From assembly GCF_024585265.1 (NCBI RefSeq), contig NZ_CP036533.1, forward strand, positions 62,001 through 126,000: 64,000 nucleotides of DNA, given 5' to 3'. The notes under the pieces are model-generated. The model worked only from the letters and a program-made list of their open reading frames with translations. It did not search any database and had not been told where the DNA came from. This document shows, piece after piece, positions 17,423 through 25,317 of the stretch; the stretch's first letter is position 1; every line of letters begins with the position of its first letter. Origin of the DNA: Bradyrhizobium sp. WBAH42. GTDB lineage: Bacteria; Pseudomonadota; Alphaproteobacteria; Rhizobiales; Xanthobacteraceae. A program made the translations under genes and the position numbers.

Positions 17423-18751
17423 TCAGGCCACCTTCTTAATGGCGTCCCCGAGGATCGAGACCATCTGGTCGATGTGGCTCTTCTCGACGATGAGCGGAGG
17501 CGACATCGCGAAGCTGTCGCCGCTCATGCGCAAGTAAAGGCCGGTGTTGAAGCAGTCGACCATGACGTCATAGCCGCGCGCGCCGACGACGCCGTCGCGC
17601 GGGGCGAGCTCGACCGCGCCCATCAGGCCGCAATTGCGGATGTCGACGACGTTCGGCAATCCCTTCAGCGAGTGCAGCGCATCGCGCCAGTATTCGGCGA
17701 TCGACGCACCGCGCGTGAGCAGGCCTTCGTCCTTGTAGATGTCGAGCGTGGCGATGCCGGCGGCGCAGGCGGTCGGATGCGCCGAATAGGTGTAGCCGTG
17801 GAACAGCTCCATCTGATTCTCGGGGCCGACCATCATGCCGTCATGCACCTTGCGGCTCGCAAACACGGCGCCGCAGGGAATGGTGCCGTTGGTGATGCCC
17901 TTGGCCGTCGTCATCAGGTCCGGCGTGACGCCGAAGAAGTTGGCGGCGAACGGCGTGCCGAGGCGGCCGAAGCCGGTAATGACCTCGTCGAAGATCAGGA
18001 GGATGCCGTGCTTGTCGCAGATCTCGCGCAGGCGCTGCAGATAGCCCTTCGGCGGCGGCAGCACCGCGGTCGAGCCCGGCACCGGCTCGACGATGACGGC
18101 GGCAATGGTCTCGGCGCCATGCAAGGCGACCAGACGCTCGAGATCGTCGGCGAGCTCGGCGCCATGCTCGGGCTGGTCCTTGGCGAAGGCGTTGCGGGTG
18201 AGATCGTGGGTGTGGCGGATGTGGTCGACGCCCGGCAGCAGGGTCGCAAACGCACGACGGTTGGCGACCATGCCGCCGACCGACGTGCCGCCGAAGCCGA
18301 CGCCGTGATAGCCCCGCTCGCGGCCGATCAGGCGGGTGCGGCTCGACTGGCCGTTGGCGCGGTGATAGGCCAGCGCGATCTTCAGCGCGGTGTCGACCGA
18401 CTCGGAGCCGGAATTGGTGAAGAAAATGCGATCGAGGCCCTTCGGCGCGATCTCAGCGAGGCGCTCGGCGAAGTCGAAGGCCAGCGGGTGGCCCATCTGG
18501 AACGTGGGCGCGAAATCCAGCGTCATCAGCTGGCGCTCGACCGCGGCGGCGATCTGCTTGCGGCCGTGGCCGGCATTGACGCACCAGAGGCCGGCGGAGC
18601 CGTCGATCACCTTGCGGCCGTCGACGGTGGTGTAATGCATGCCCTCGGCCGAGGAGAACAGGCGCGGCGCCTTCTTGAACTGCCGGTTGGCCGTGAACGG
18701 CATCCAGAACGAGTCGGTCTTGATGGTGTTCGGAATCTGATGAAGGGTCAC
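17423..18751 (-). CDS. Aspartate aminotransferase family protein, omega-amino acid:pyruvate transaminase type
   Basis: A 442-residue class III PLP transaminase. Start GTG 18751 (VTLHQIPN) has AAGGAG eight bases upstream; the open frame to 19117 is not family-like. Marker segments are FTNSGSESVDTALKIA (cofactor phosphate), RERGYHGVGFGGTSVGGM, LLIFDEVITGFGRLG (PLP-pyridine Asp) and TTAKGITNGTIPCGAV with the Schiff-base Lys. The opening SFWMPFTANRQFK is typical of beta-alanine:pyruvate and taurine/GABA-type transaminases. It moves an amino group from a terminal amine to pyruvate. It is divergent from a PuuR-like regulator gene, which points to control by amine availability. Confidence 0.92.
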   Translation of the reverse strand: MTLHQIPNTIKTDSFWMPFTANRQFKKAPRLFSSAEGMHYTTVDGRKVIDGSAGLWCVNAGHGRKQIAAAVERQLMTLDFAPTFQMGHPLAFDFAERLAEIAPKGLDRIFFTNSGSESVDTALKIALAYHRANGQSSRTRLIGRERGYHGVGFGGTSVGGMVANRRAFATLLPGVDHIRHTHDLTRNAFAKDQPEHGAELADDLERLVALHGAETIAAVIVEPVPGSTAVLPPPKGYLQRLREICDKHGILLIFDEVITGFGRLGTPFAANFFGVTPDLMTTAKGITNGTIPCGAVFASRKVHDGMMVGPENQMELFHGYTYSAHPTACAAGIATLDIYKDEGLLTRGASIAEYWRDALHSLKGLPNVVDIRNCGLMGAVELAPRDGVVGARGYDVMVDCFNTGLYLRMSGDSFAMSPPLIVEKSHIDQMVSILGDAIKKVA

Positions 18752-18861
18752 GGCCGCGCTCCTTTGCTGACCCGCTAGCAGAGCCACGGCTTGGAAACCG
18801 CAACAAGTCCTTTTCTGGTGACCTGCAAGCCATTGATTTGACTGGGGCTGTCGGTCCATAT

Positions 18862-18876
18862 TTGCGCGATCCGCAA
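18862..18876. promoter_or_regulatory. Candidate PuuR-type operator
   Basis: An inverted repeat TTGCG-cgatc-CGCAA lies 24 bases before the start of the PuuR-like gene and about 110 bases from the divergent transaminase start. Its position suits autorepression by the regulator. It does not resemble the E. coli PuuR site, so this is a positional inference only. Confidence 0.35.
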
Positions 18877-18899
18877 CACCTGCAACACGGGACCAGGGC

Positions 18900-19448
18900 A
18901 TGAGCGTCGACATCGGTGGACGGCTGCGATTCATCCGGGCGCGCCACAAGCTGTCGCAGCGCGAGCTGGCCAAGCGTGCCGGCGTCACCAATTCGACGAT
19001 CTCGCTGATCGAATCCAACCAGATGAACCCCTCGGTCGGCGCGCTCAAGCGCATCCTCGACGGCATCCCGATGGGGCTCGCCGAGTTCTTCGCGCTGGAG
19101 CCGGAGTCCAGGCGCAAGATCTTCTACCGCGCCGAGGAGCTCACCGAGGTCGGCAAGAAGCCGATCTCGTACCGACAAATCGGCGACAATCTGTTCGGCC
19201 GCAGCCTGCAGATCCTCAAAGAGCGCTACGAGCCCGGCAGCGACACCGGGCGCGTGCATCTCGTCCATGACGGCGAGGAAGGCGGCATCGTGATCTCAGG
19301 CAAGCTCGAAGTCACCGTCGAGGACGAGCGCCGCATCCTCAATCCCGGCGATGCCTATTATTTCGAGAGCCGCCGCCCGCATCGCTTCCGCTGCGTCGGC
19401 GGCAAGCCGTGCGAGGTGATCTCGGCCTGCACGCCGCCGACGTTCTGA
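18900..19448 (+). CDS. puuR: PuuR-like XRE-cupin transcriptional regulator
   Basis: A 182-residue repressor-type protein whose length and ending (ISACTPPTF against the ISAHTPTTF of E. coli PuuR) match the putrescine-utilisation regulator. The helix-turn-helix covers roughly residues 7-62 (GRLRFIRARHKLSQRELAKRAGVTNSTISLIESNQ), and the cupin carries HDGEEGGIVISGKLEV and YYFESRRPHRF. It starts at ATG 18900 after CCAGGGC. It is divergent from the omega-transaminase gene, and the same neighbourhood holds a PuuB-like oxidase and a transporter. Ligand and targets are inferred from homology and position. Confidence 0.85.
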   Translation: MSVDIGGRLRFIRARHKLSQRELAKRAGVTNSTISLIESNQMNPSVGALKRILDGIPMGLAEFFALEPESRRKIFYRAEELTEVGKKPISYRQIGDNLFGRSLQILKERYEPGSDTGRVHLVHDGEEGGIVISGKLEVTVEDERRILNPGDAYYFESRRPHRFRCVGGKPCEVISACTPPTF

Positions 19449-19551
19449 AGGCGAGATCGACGCATCCGGCGCGACTCGTTCACCTCTCCCGCAAGCGGCA
19501 GAGGGAGCGCACCTCCGTCGTTGCAGCGATTTGGCCTCATTTCATCGCGCT

Positions 19552-21813
19552 TCAAAGCTGAGTCAGCAACTCCTCGATCCGGATCGGAAATTTGCGCACC
19601 CGCACGCCGGTCGCGTGCCAGACCGCGTTGGCGACCGCGCCGGCGCTGCCGGTGATGCCGATCTCGCCGACGCCCTTGATGCCGAGCGCATTGACGTGCG
19701 GATCGTGCTCCTCGACGGTGATGACGTCGAGCGGCGGCACGTCGGCATTCACCGGGATGTGGTACTCGCCGAGATCAGCATTCATGATCCGCCCGCTGCG
19801 GCGGTCGGTGATCGCCGCCTCGTGCAGCGCGAAGGACAGGCCCCAGATCATGCCGCCGAACAGCTGGCTCTGCACCATGCGCGGGTTGACGATGCGCCCG
19901 GCGGCGAAGGCGCCGACCATGCGACTGACGCGGACCTGGCCGAGTTCGGGATCGACCTTCACCTCGGCGAACACCGCGCCGTGGGCATGCATCGCATATT
20001 GCTCCATCGCCGCAGGGTTCGGCGCGCCGGTGCCGCGCGCCTCGACCTCGGCAACGCCGGCGCGCGCGAGAATCTCGGCATAGCTCTCGCTGCGGCTCTC
20101 GTCGTCGCGGCGGATCAGCCTGCCGTCGCGCGCGATCACGCCGGCATTGCCGGCGCCGAACAGCGGCGAGCGCTCGTCGCTGGTGGCGAGATCGGCGAGC
20201 TTTGCGATCACGGCCGCACCGGCGCTGTGGATCGCCGCGCCCGCCGTTGCCGTGTGCGCCGAGCCGCCGGCGATACCGGCGTCGGGCAGGTCGGACGTGC
20301 CGGACTTGAAGTCGAGGCGGTCGATGTCGAGGCCGACGGAATCGGCCGCGATCTGCGCCAACGCCGTCCAGGCGCCCTGCCCCATGTCGTGCGCGCCGAT
20401 CTCCATCACGCCGGAGCCGTCGCGGCGGATCGCCGCGCGCGCCTCGGCCTGGAACATCAGCGCCGGGAAGGTCGCCGTGCCCATGCCCCAGCCGACCAGG
20501 AGGCCGGCATCGTCGCGCATCTGCCGCGGCTGCAACGGACGCTCCGCCCAGCCGAAGCGCGCGGCGCCCTGCTCGTAGCAGGCCCGCAGCGCCTTGGAGG
20601 AGAAAGGCCGCCCCGTCATCGGCTCCACCTCGGCGTAGTTCTTCAGGCGGAAGGCCAGCGGATCCATGCCGCAGGCCCAGGCCATCTCGTCGATCGCGCT
20701 CTCCAGCGCGATCGAGCCGGTCGCCTCGCCGGGCGCGCGCATGAACAGCGGCGTGCCGGTGTTGACGCGGACGGCATCGTGCGAGGTGCGGATCGCCGGC
20801 GCCGCATAGAGCGTGTGCGAGGCATCGGCGGCGGGCTCGTAGAAATCGTCGAAGGTGCTCGACACCGTTCTGGCATGGTGGTCGAGTGCGGTCAGATGGC
20901 CCTCGTGATCAGCGCCGAGCCGCAGGCGCTGACGTGTCGGCGCGCGATGGCCGACCGGGCCGTACATCTGCTCGCGGCGCAGCACCAGCTTGACTGGCCT
21001 GCCGACGAGCTTTGCCGCCATGATGCCGAGGACCGGCGGCCCGCCCATGAGCCCCTTCGACCCGAAGCCGCCGCCGAGGAACGGGCTGCGCACGTGGATC
21101 TTGTCGGGCGCGATGCCGAACAGTTCGGCGATGCGCGCCAGCGACAGCTTCAGGCCCTGGGTCGGCATGTCCACGGACAGCCTGTCGCCATCCCAGTGCG
21201 CCACGACAGCATGCGGCTCCATGGCGTTATGATATTGCGGCGGGGTCTCGTATGTCGCATCGATCTGCTTTTCGGCTGCGGCAAGGCCGGCCTCGACATC
21301 GCCGCGGTGATATTCGGTCGGGTTTCCGACGCCGACGACGGGCGGCACAAAACTCTCGCCGGCGTCGAGCCCAACCAGCGGAGGCAGCGTCTCGTAGCGC
21401 GGTGCCAGCAGCGCGGCACCTTCGGTCGCGGCTTCAAGCGTCTCGGCGATCACGACGGCAATCGGCTGGTTGGCGTAGCGGACTTCGTTGCTCTGCAACG
21501 CCTCCATCCGAAACACGAACGGATTGGTCTTGATCTCCGGATCGATCGCGAGCGCCGGCTTATTCTCCGGCGTCATGACGTCGACGACACCGGGATGGCG
21601 TTTTGCGGCAGCGACATCGAGCGAGACGACGCGGCCTCGCGCGATGCTGGAGACGGCCATCACGGCAAACAGCATGCCGGGCGGATGATTGTCCGCGGCG
21701 TAAGTCGCCTGCCCCGTCACCTTGAGGATGCCGTCACGGCGGGTCAGCGGCTGGCCGATATTCGAGCCGTGCCGCAGATGAGCGGGAGCGCTGGTGAGGT
21801 TGAGCTCAGACAT
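19552..21813 (-). CDS. Molybdopterin-binding subunit of a xanthine-oxidase-family aldehyde oxidoreductase (PaoC-like)
   Basis: A 753-residue molybdenum subunit, third gene of its operon. It starts at ATG 21813, overlapping the FAD subunit gene by eight bases. Family segments include GQPLTRRDGILKVTGQATYAADN, GGGFGSKGLMGGPPVLGIMAAKLVGRPVKLVLRREQ, FMRAPGEATGSIALESAIDEMA, GAHDMGQGAWTALAQIAAD and IKGVGEIGITGSAGAVANAVWHATG, where GVGE holds the catalytic glutamate. It hydroxylates aldehydes or heteroaromatics at the Mo centre. The gene order iron-sulfur, FAD, Mo matches PaoABC of E. coli. No dedicated XdhC/PaoD insertion chaperone is visible nearby. Confidence 0.92.
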   Translation of the reverse strand: MSELNLTSAPAHLRHGSNIGQPLTRRDGILKVTGQATYAADNHPPGMLFAVMAVSSIARGRVVSLDVAAAKRHPGVVDVMTPENKPALAIDPEIKTNPFVFRMEALQSNEVRYANQPIAVVIAETLEAATEGAALLAPRYETLPPLVGLDAGESFVPPVVGVGNPTEYHRGDVEAGLAAAEKQIDATYETPPQYHNAMEPHAVVAHWDGDRLSVDMPTQGLKLSLARIAELFGIAPDKIHVRSPFLGGGFGSKGLMGGPPVLGIMAAKLVGRPVKLVLRREQMYGPVGHRAPTRQRLRLGADHEGHLTALDHHARTVSSTFDDFYEPAADASHTLYAAPAIRTSHDAVRVNTGTPLFMRAPGEATGSIALESAIDEMAWACGMDPLAFRLKNYAEVEPMTGRPFSSKALRACYEQGAARFGWAERPLQPRQMRDDAGLLVGWGMGTATFPALMFQAEARAAIRRDGSGVMEIGAHDMGQGAWTALAQIAADSVGLDIDRLDFKSGTSDLPDAGIAGGSAHTATAGAAIHSAGAAVIAKLADLATSDERSPLFGAGNAGVIARDGRLIRRDDESRSESYAEILARAGVAEVEARGTGAPNPAAMEQYAMHAHGAVFAEVKVDPELGQVRVSRMVGAFAAGRIVNPRMVQSQLFGGMIWGLSFALHEAAITDRRSGRIMNADLGEYHIPVNADVPPLDVITVEEHDPHVNALGIKGVGEIGITGSAGAVANAVWHATGVRVRKFPIRIEELLTQL

Positions 21814-22861
21814 GGATGGCTCCGGAGGTCGAGGCAAAGGGAGAGGCCGGCAGCGCGGGTATCCGCGCGGGCATGCCGGCGGCGGCCAAGGTCAGCGCGC
21901 GCACGACGATGCGACGCGCGAGCTCGATCTTGAAGGCGTTGTCGCCGGACGGCTTTGCGCCCTCGAGCGCGCGCCAGGCCGCCTCCTGGAATGCGTCTGC
22001 CGTGGGCGCGGCGCCCTTGAGGACGTCTTCCGCTGCGCGAGCGCGCCAGGGCTTTGCGGCGACGCCGCCGAGCGCGAGCCGCGCCTGTGCGATTCTGCCG
22101 TTCTCGATCCGCAGCGCAGCCGCGGCCGAGACGACGGCAAAGGCATAGGAGGTGCGCTCGCGGACCTTGAGGTAGCGCGCATGCGCGGCAAAGCCGCGTG
22201 CAGCGGGCGGCAGGCGCACCGCGACGATGAGATCGCCGGGCTCGAGCACGGACTCGCGCTCGGGCGCATCGCCCGGCAGGCGGTGCAACTCGTCGAGCGC
22301 AACCTCGCGCCGGCCGCCCCTGCCCTCGATCTCGACGATGGCATCGAGCGCGACCAGGGGCACGCAGAAGTCGGAGGGGTGCGTGGCGATGCAGCTCTCG
22401 CTCCAGCCGAGCACGGCATGGCTGCGGTTCTCGCCGTCGCGCGCGTCGCAGCCGGAGCCGGGCGCGCGCTTGTTGCAGCGGCTGGCAGTGTCGTAGAAAT
22501 ACGCGCAGCGCGTCCGTTGCAACAGGTTGCCGCCGACGGTGGCGGCATTTCGCAACTGAGCCGACGCACCGGAGAGCAGCGCTTCGGCCACAGCGGGATA
22601 GGACCGCGCAAACTCCGCATCATGGGCGAGATCGGCATTGCGCACCAGCGCGCCGATGCGCAACGACCCGTCCGCGAGCGTCTCGATTTGGTCGAGGCCA
22701 TCGAGACGCGTGACGTCGACCAGCCGGTCCGGACGGCTGACGCCGCCCTTCATCAGGTCGAGCAGGTTGGTGCCGGCAGCGAGGTAGACCGCGCCCGGCT
22801 CGGCCGCGGCAGCAACGGCTTCAGTGACCGTGGCCGGCCTGACATAATCGAACTGTTTCAT
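21806..22861 (-). CDS. FAD-binding subunit of the aldehyde oxidoreductase with extra [4Fe-4S] cysteines (PaoB-like)
   Basis: A 351-residue subunit that passes electrons between iron-sulfur clusters and a final acceptor. The FAD segments are YLAAGTNLLDLMKGGV (residues 26-41) and LRNAATVGGNLLQRTRC. A Cys-rich insertion follows, with cysteines at about 119, 129, 138 and 157 (RTRCAYFYD, RCNKR, GSGC, SESCIATHPSDF). The same arrangement in E. coli PaoB binds an additional [4Fe-4S] cluster that most xanthine-oxidase FAD subunits lack. The start ATG 22861 overlaps the preceding gene by four bases. Confidence 0.92.
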   Translation of the reverse strand: MKQFDYVRPATVTEAVAAAAEPGAVYLAAGTNLLDLMKGGVSRPDRLVDVTRLDGLDQIETLADGSLRIGALVRNADLAHDAEFARSYPAVAEALLSGASAQLRNAATVGGNLLQRTRCAYFYDTASRCNKRAPGSGCDARDGENRSHAVLGWSESCIATHPSDFCVPLVALDAIVEIEGRGGRREVALDELHRLPGDAPERESVLEPGDLIVAVRLPPAARGFAAHARYLKVRERTSYAFAVVSAAAALRIENGRIAQARLALGGVAAKPWRARAAEDVLKGAAPTADAFQEAAWRALEGAKPSGDNAFKIELARRIVVRALTLAAAGMPARIPALPASPFASTSGAIHV

Positions 22862-23355
22862 GCGGAGCGCCTCTGATTGGTCTCGTCCATCCCGGCCTGC
22901 GCGTCCAGCACGGCATCGACGATGCCGGCGTAAGCGCCGCAGCGGCACAAATTTCCGCTCATGCATTCGCGGACGCGCTCGGGATCGTTGCCGGCCTGGC
23001 CTTCGCCGATCATGCCGATCGCGCTCATGATCTGGCCGGGCGTGCAGAAGCCGCACTGGAAGCCGTCATGGGCGATGAAGGCGGCCTGCACCGGATGCAG
23101 CTGGTCGCCGCGCGCGAGGCCTTCGATGGTGAGGATGTCGGCGCCGTCGTGGCTGATGGCGAGCGCGAGACAGGAGTTGATGCGCTTGCCGTCGACCAGA
23201 ATGGTGCAGGCGCCGCACTGGCCGCGGTCGCATCCCTTCTTGGTTCCGGTCAGATCGAGGCGCTCACGCAGGAGATCGAGCAGCGTGACGCGCGGATCGT
23301 CGAGGACGAAGTCGCGCCGCGCACCGTTCACGGTGAGGCTGATGGAGTGGTTCAT
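22858..23355 (-). CDS. [2Fe-2S]-binding subunit of the aldehyde oxidoreductase (PaoA-like)
   Basis: A 165-residue small subunit with two [2Fe-2S] clusters. The plant-ferredoxin-type cluster uses GCDRGQCGACTILVDGKRINSC, and the C-terminal helical cluster uses QCGFCTPGQ and GNLCRCGAY. Unlike E. coli PaoA it has no twin-arginine signal, so the enzyme is probably cytoplasmic. It is the first gene of the operon, 250 bases from the divergent TetR gene, and its stop overlaps the start of the FAD subunit gene. Confidence 0.94.
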   Translation of the reverse strand: MNHSISLTVNGARRDFVLDDPRVTLLDLLRERLDLTGTKKGCDRGQCGACTILVDGKRINSCLALAISHDGADILTIEGLARGDQLHPVQAAFIAHDGFQCGFCTPGQIMSAIGMIGEGQAGNDPERVRECMSGNLCRCGAYAGIVDAVLDAQAGMDETNQRRSA

Positions 23356-23465
23356 ACAAGGCTCCGATCAGATTTGGACATGAGTCATCGCGCAGCGCGC
23401 CACCGCCGTGGCCGCCGTCGAATAGCGCCGCCCGAACATGATGCGGCCGGCGCACGAGCGAAGAT

Positions 23466-23482
23466 ACGGAGGCACCCTCCGT
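23466..23482. promoter_or_regulatory. Candidate TetR operator between the aldehyde oxidoreductase operon and tetR
   Basis: A perfect 17-base palindrome with a three-base centre, ACGGAGG-CAC-CCTCCGT, lies 111 bases upstream of the oxidoreductase operon and 125 bases upstream of the divergent TetR gene. Size and symmetry match TetR-family operators. The TTTAAC that follows it directly could be part of a -10 element, so binding there could block transcription. Confidence 0.6.
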
Positions 23483-23606
23483 TTAACAAGAGCCGCCCGG
23501 AAATATTTGGAATTCGTCAAAACCGCGTGCGCCGCCAACGCGATGCAGCCCTGCATGGGTCCGGCGAGGGTTCAATCTAACCAATTCGTGATCTACATTG
23601 CGCGCC

Positions 23607-24245
23607 ATGGACGACCACACCGACCAGACCCGAAAGCCCCGCGCCGATGCCGTGCGCAATCGCGAGCGCGTGCTCGAAGCGGCCAAGCTGGTGTTCAGCG
23701 CGGGCGGGCCCGAGGCGAGCCTGGAAGCCGTGGCGAAGCGGGCCGGCGTCGGCATCGGCACGCTGTATCGGCATTTTTCGACGCGCGAGGCCTTGTTCGA
23801 GGCGGTGTATCGGCGCGAGGTCGAGCAGTTCAGCGAGCTTGCCGAGTTGCTGAAGAACGAGAAGGACCCGGTCGAGGCGCTGCGGCGCTGGTTGCACTCG
23901 GGGGTCGAGTTCGTTGCGACCAAGAAGGGGATGATGGCGGCGCTGGCGCTCGCGGTGCAGAGCGGGTCGGAGCTGCATGCTTTCTCCTTCGAGCGTCTGA
24001 CCAAGGCGATCGGCTCGCTGCTGGACCGGGCGGTCGCAGCTGGCGAGATGCGCGCCGACCTCAGCCCGGAGGACCTGCTGCGCGCCTTCTTCGGCATGTG
24101 CTACGTGCACGACCAGCCCGGCTGGCAGGCGACGGCGCTGCGCCTGCTCGACGTGTTCGTCGACGGCTTGCGGGTGCCGCCGCCCAGCAAGGCCAAGGCG
24201 CGCTCGTCGAAGACGACGAAGCCCGCGACGAAGCGGAAGCGGTAG
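23607..24245 (+). CDS. TetR/AcrR family transcriptional regulator
   Basis: A 212-residue regulator with the N-terminal TetR helix-turn-helix at about residues 15-60 (RNRERVLEAAKLVFSAGGPEASLEAVAKRAGVGIGTLYRHFSTREALFEAVY) and an all-helical ligand domain behind. The C-terminal tail is rich in Lys, Ala and Ser. ATG 23607 is preferred; an in-frame TTG three codons earlier is possible. The gene is divergent from the PaoABC-like operon and a TetR-sized palindrome lies between them, so it most likely represses that operon and itself in response to an aldehyde or aromatic compound. Confidence 0.9.
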   Translation: MDDHTDQTRKPRADAVRNRERVLEAAKLVFSAGGPEASLEAVAKRAGVGIGTLYRHFSTREALFEAVYRREVEQFSELAELLKNEKDPVEALRRWLHSGVEFVATKKGMMAALALAVQSGSELHAFSFERLTKAIGSLLDRAVAAGEMRADLSPEDLLRAFFGMCYVHDQPGWQATALRLLDVFVDGLRVPPPSKAKARSSKTTKPATKRKR

Positions 24246-24557
24246 GGCGTGCAGAGCGACCTACGCCGCAGGCGAAGCGCTTCGCCACGCGGGTCGCAAA
24301 CCACAATCCAAGATCATGTGAAAACCGGCAGCACGATCTCTGATTTATGAAGGCGCTCTTTTCAGGAGCGCCTACGCACGATGGGAGCGTGTTTTTGCGC
24401 CAGACTAGGTCTGGATCGCTGCTACAACATTGTTCACGTCTGCCCTACAAAGGCGACGAGCACGCCATTTGCTGCGAGCACCGATACAAATAACCATCTG
24501 CCACGAACTGAGATTGTAGCTGCACGGTCGTTTATTTCGGTTGTGAGGACTCAACTC
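24246..24557. other. Intergenic stretch with one hairpin, start of a less GC-rich region
   Basis: No convincing gene. A hairpin AGGCGCTC-ttttcag-GAGCGCCT lies at 24351-24373 without a T run. Base composition drops visibly from here to about 29450 compared with both flanks. Confidence 0.5.
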
Positions 24558-24830
24558 ATGACGAAGCACTTTTCAAACAGCGTTGTGCCCTACTTCGTTG
24601 TAGTCGTCATATCCATGGTGACAATCACGATTGCAGCAACATCGGTGGGTGAGTCAGTTGTTGCAGGCATCGCTGCTTCCATACCAGGCCCATTCCATCT
24701 CGCACATGCAGGCGCGGTGTCGAACCAACCGAAGCTCGCTCGTGCGCCAACAGGTTGTGGGCTTCGATCTGCTCCGCCGCAATGGAAGGTGGACTGGCTT
24801 TTCCAGCCGCCTGGAAATCCCCTGCCATGA
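24558..24830 (+). CDS. Hypothetical small membrane protein
   Basis: A 90-residue frame from ATG 24558 with a GTGAGGA site upstream. Residues 9-40 form a hydrophobic segment (VVPYFVVVVISMVTITIAA), followed by a Gly/Ala-rich stretch and a Pro-rich C-terminus ending PPGNPLP. An upstream in-frame start at 24381 looks non-coding. No family is recognised. Codon use is less GC-biased than in the surrounding chromosome, which fits acquired DNA but also weakens the coding evidence. Confidence 0.4.
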   Translation: MTKHFSNSVVPYFVVVVISMVTITIAATSVGESVVAGIAASIPGPFHLAHAGAVSNQPKLARAPTGCGLRSAPPQWKVDWLFQPPGNPLP

Positions 24831-25022
24831 ATCATCGCCAAGGGCCGCAGCCCGCAACTCTTCTTAACCTGGAAGGCAAGCCGACGCTTTGCCTCTCGTT
24901 CGCTGCACCGCATCACCGTCACCTCTGTCGAAGATATTGACTGCTTGTGAAGTAGTTTACATCTCCTCGCTCATGGCGCGGCCTAGTGTGAAGACAAGTT
25001 CTTGCTTTGACGGAGGCCTCCC

Positions 25023-25214
25023 ATGCTCTCAGCAATCAAATGGAATTCTCGCACTCGCGAATGGGTAATGTTGGCTATTACACTCGTTGTCGGCGCACAG
25101 GCAAACCGGCAGGAGGACGAAAGGAAGCAAAGGCAGCCACTCTGGAAGCATTTCGACGATACCCATCATTGGGATGAAACCGCTGAGGAATGGGTCCCCA
25201 ACCAAGATCACTGA
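25023..25214 (+). CDS. Hypothetical small protein
   Basis: A 63-residue frame begins at ATG 25023 with GGAGG seven bases upstream. It reads MLSAIKWNSRTREWVMLAITL, then a charged middle (RQEDERKQRQPLWKHF) and a tail with several His, Trp and Glu residues. It is followed by the binding-protein gene on the same strand. No family is recognised, and the low-GC codon use gives little help. Confidence 0.35.
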   Translation: MLSAIKWNSRTREWVMLAITLVVGAQANRQEDERKQRQPLWKHFDDTHHWDETAEEWVPNQDH

Positions 25215-25317
25215 TCGTGCAATGCGCCAGAGCGGCGCCTATGACAGTAACGGACATGGCCCTTCTGGATGAACTGCCGGTCTCTACGATGGCTTTTAAG
25301 TACAGCTGGAGTCAGGG

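Noticed and set aside
19531..21933. An 800-residue frame opposite the molybdenum subunit gene
   Set aside because: Antisense shadow with Arg/His-rich low-complexity sequence and no domain; the minus strand carries the real gene.
24351..24373. Terminator for the TetR gene
   Set aside because: The hairpin is good but over 100 bases downstream and lacks a T run; recorded only as a hairpin.
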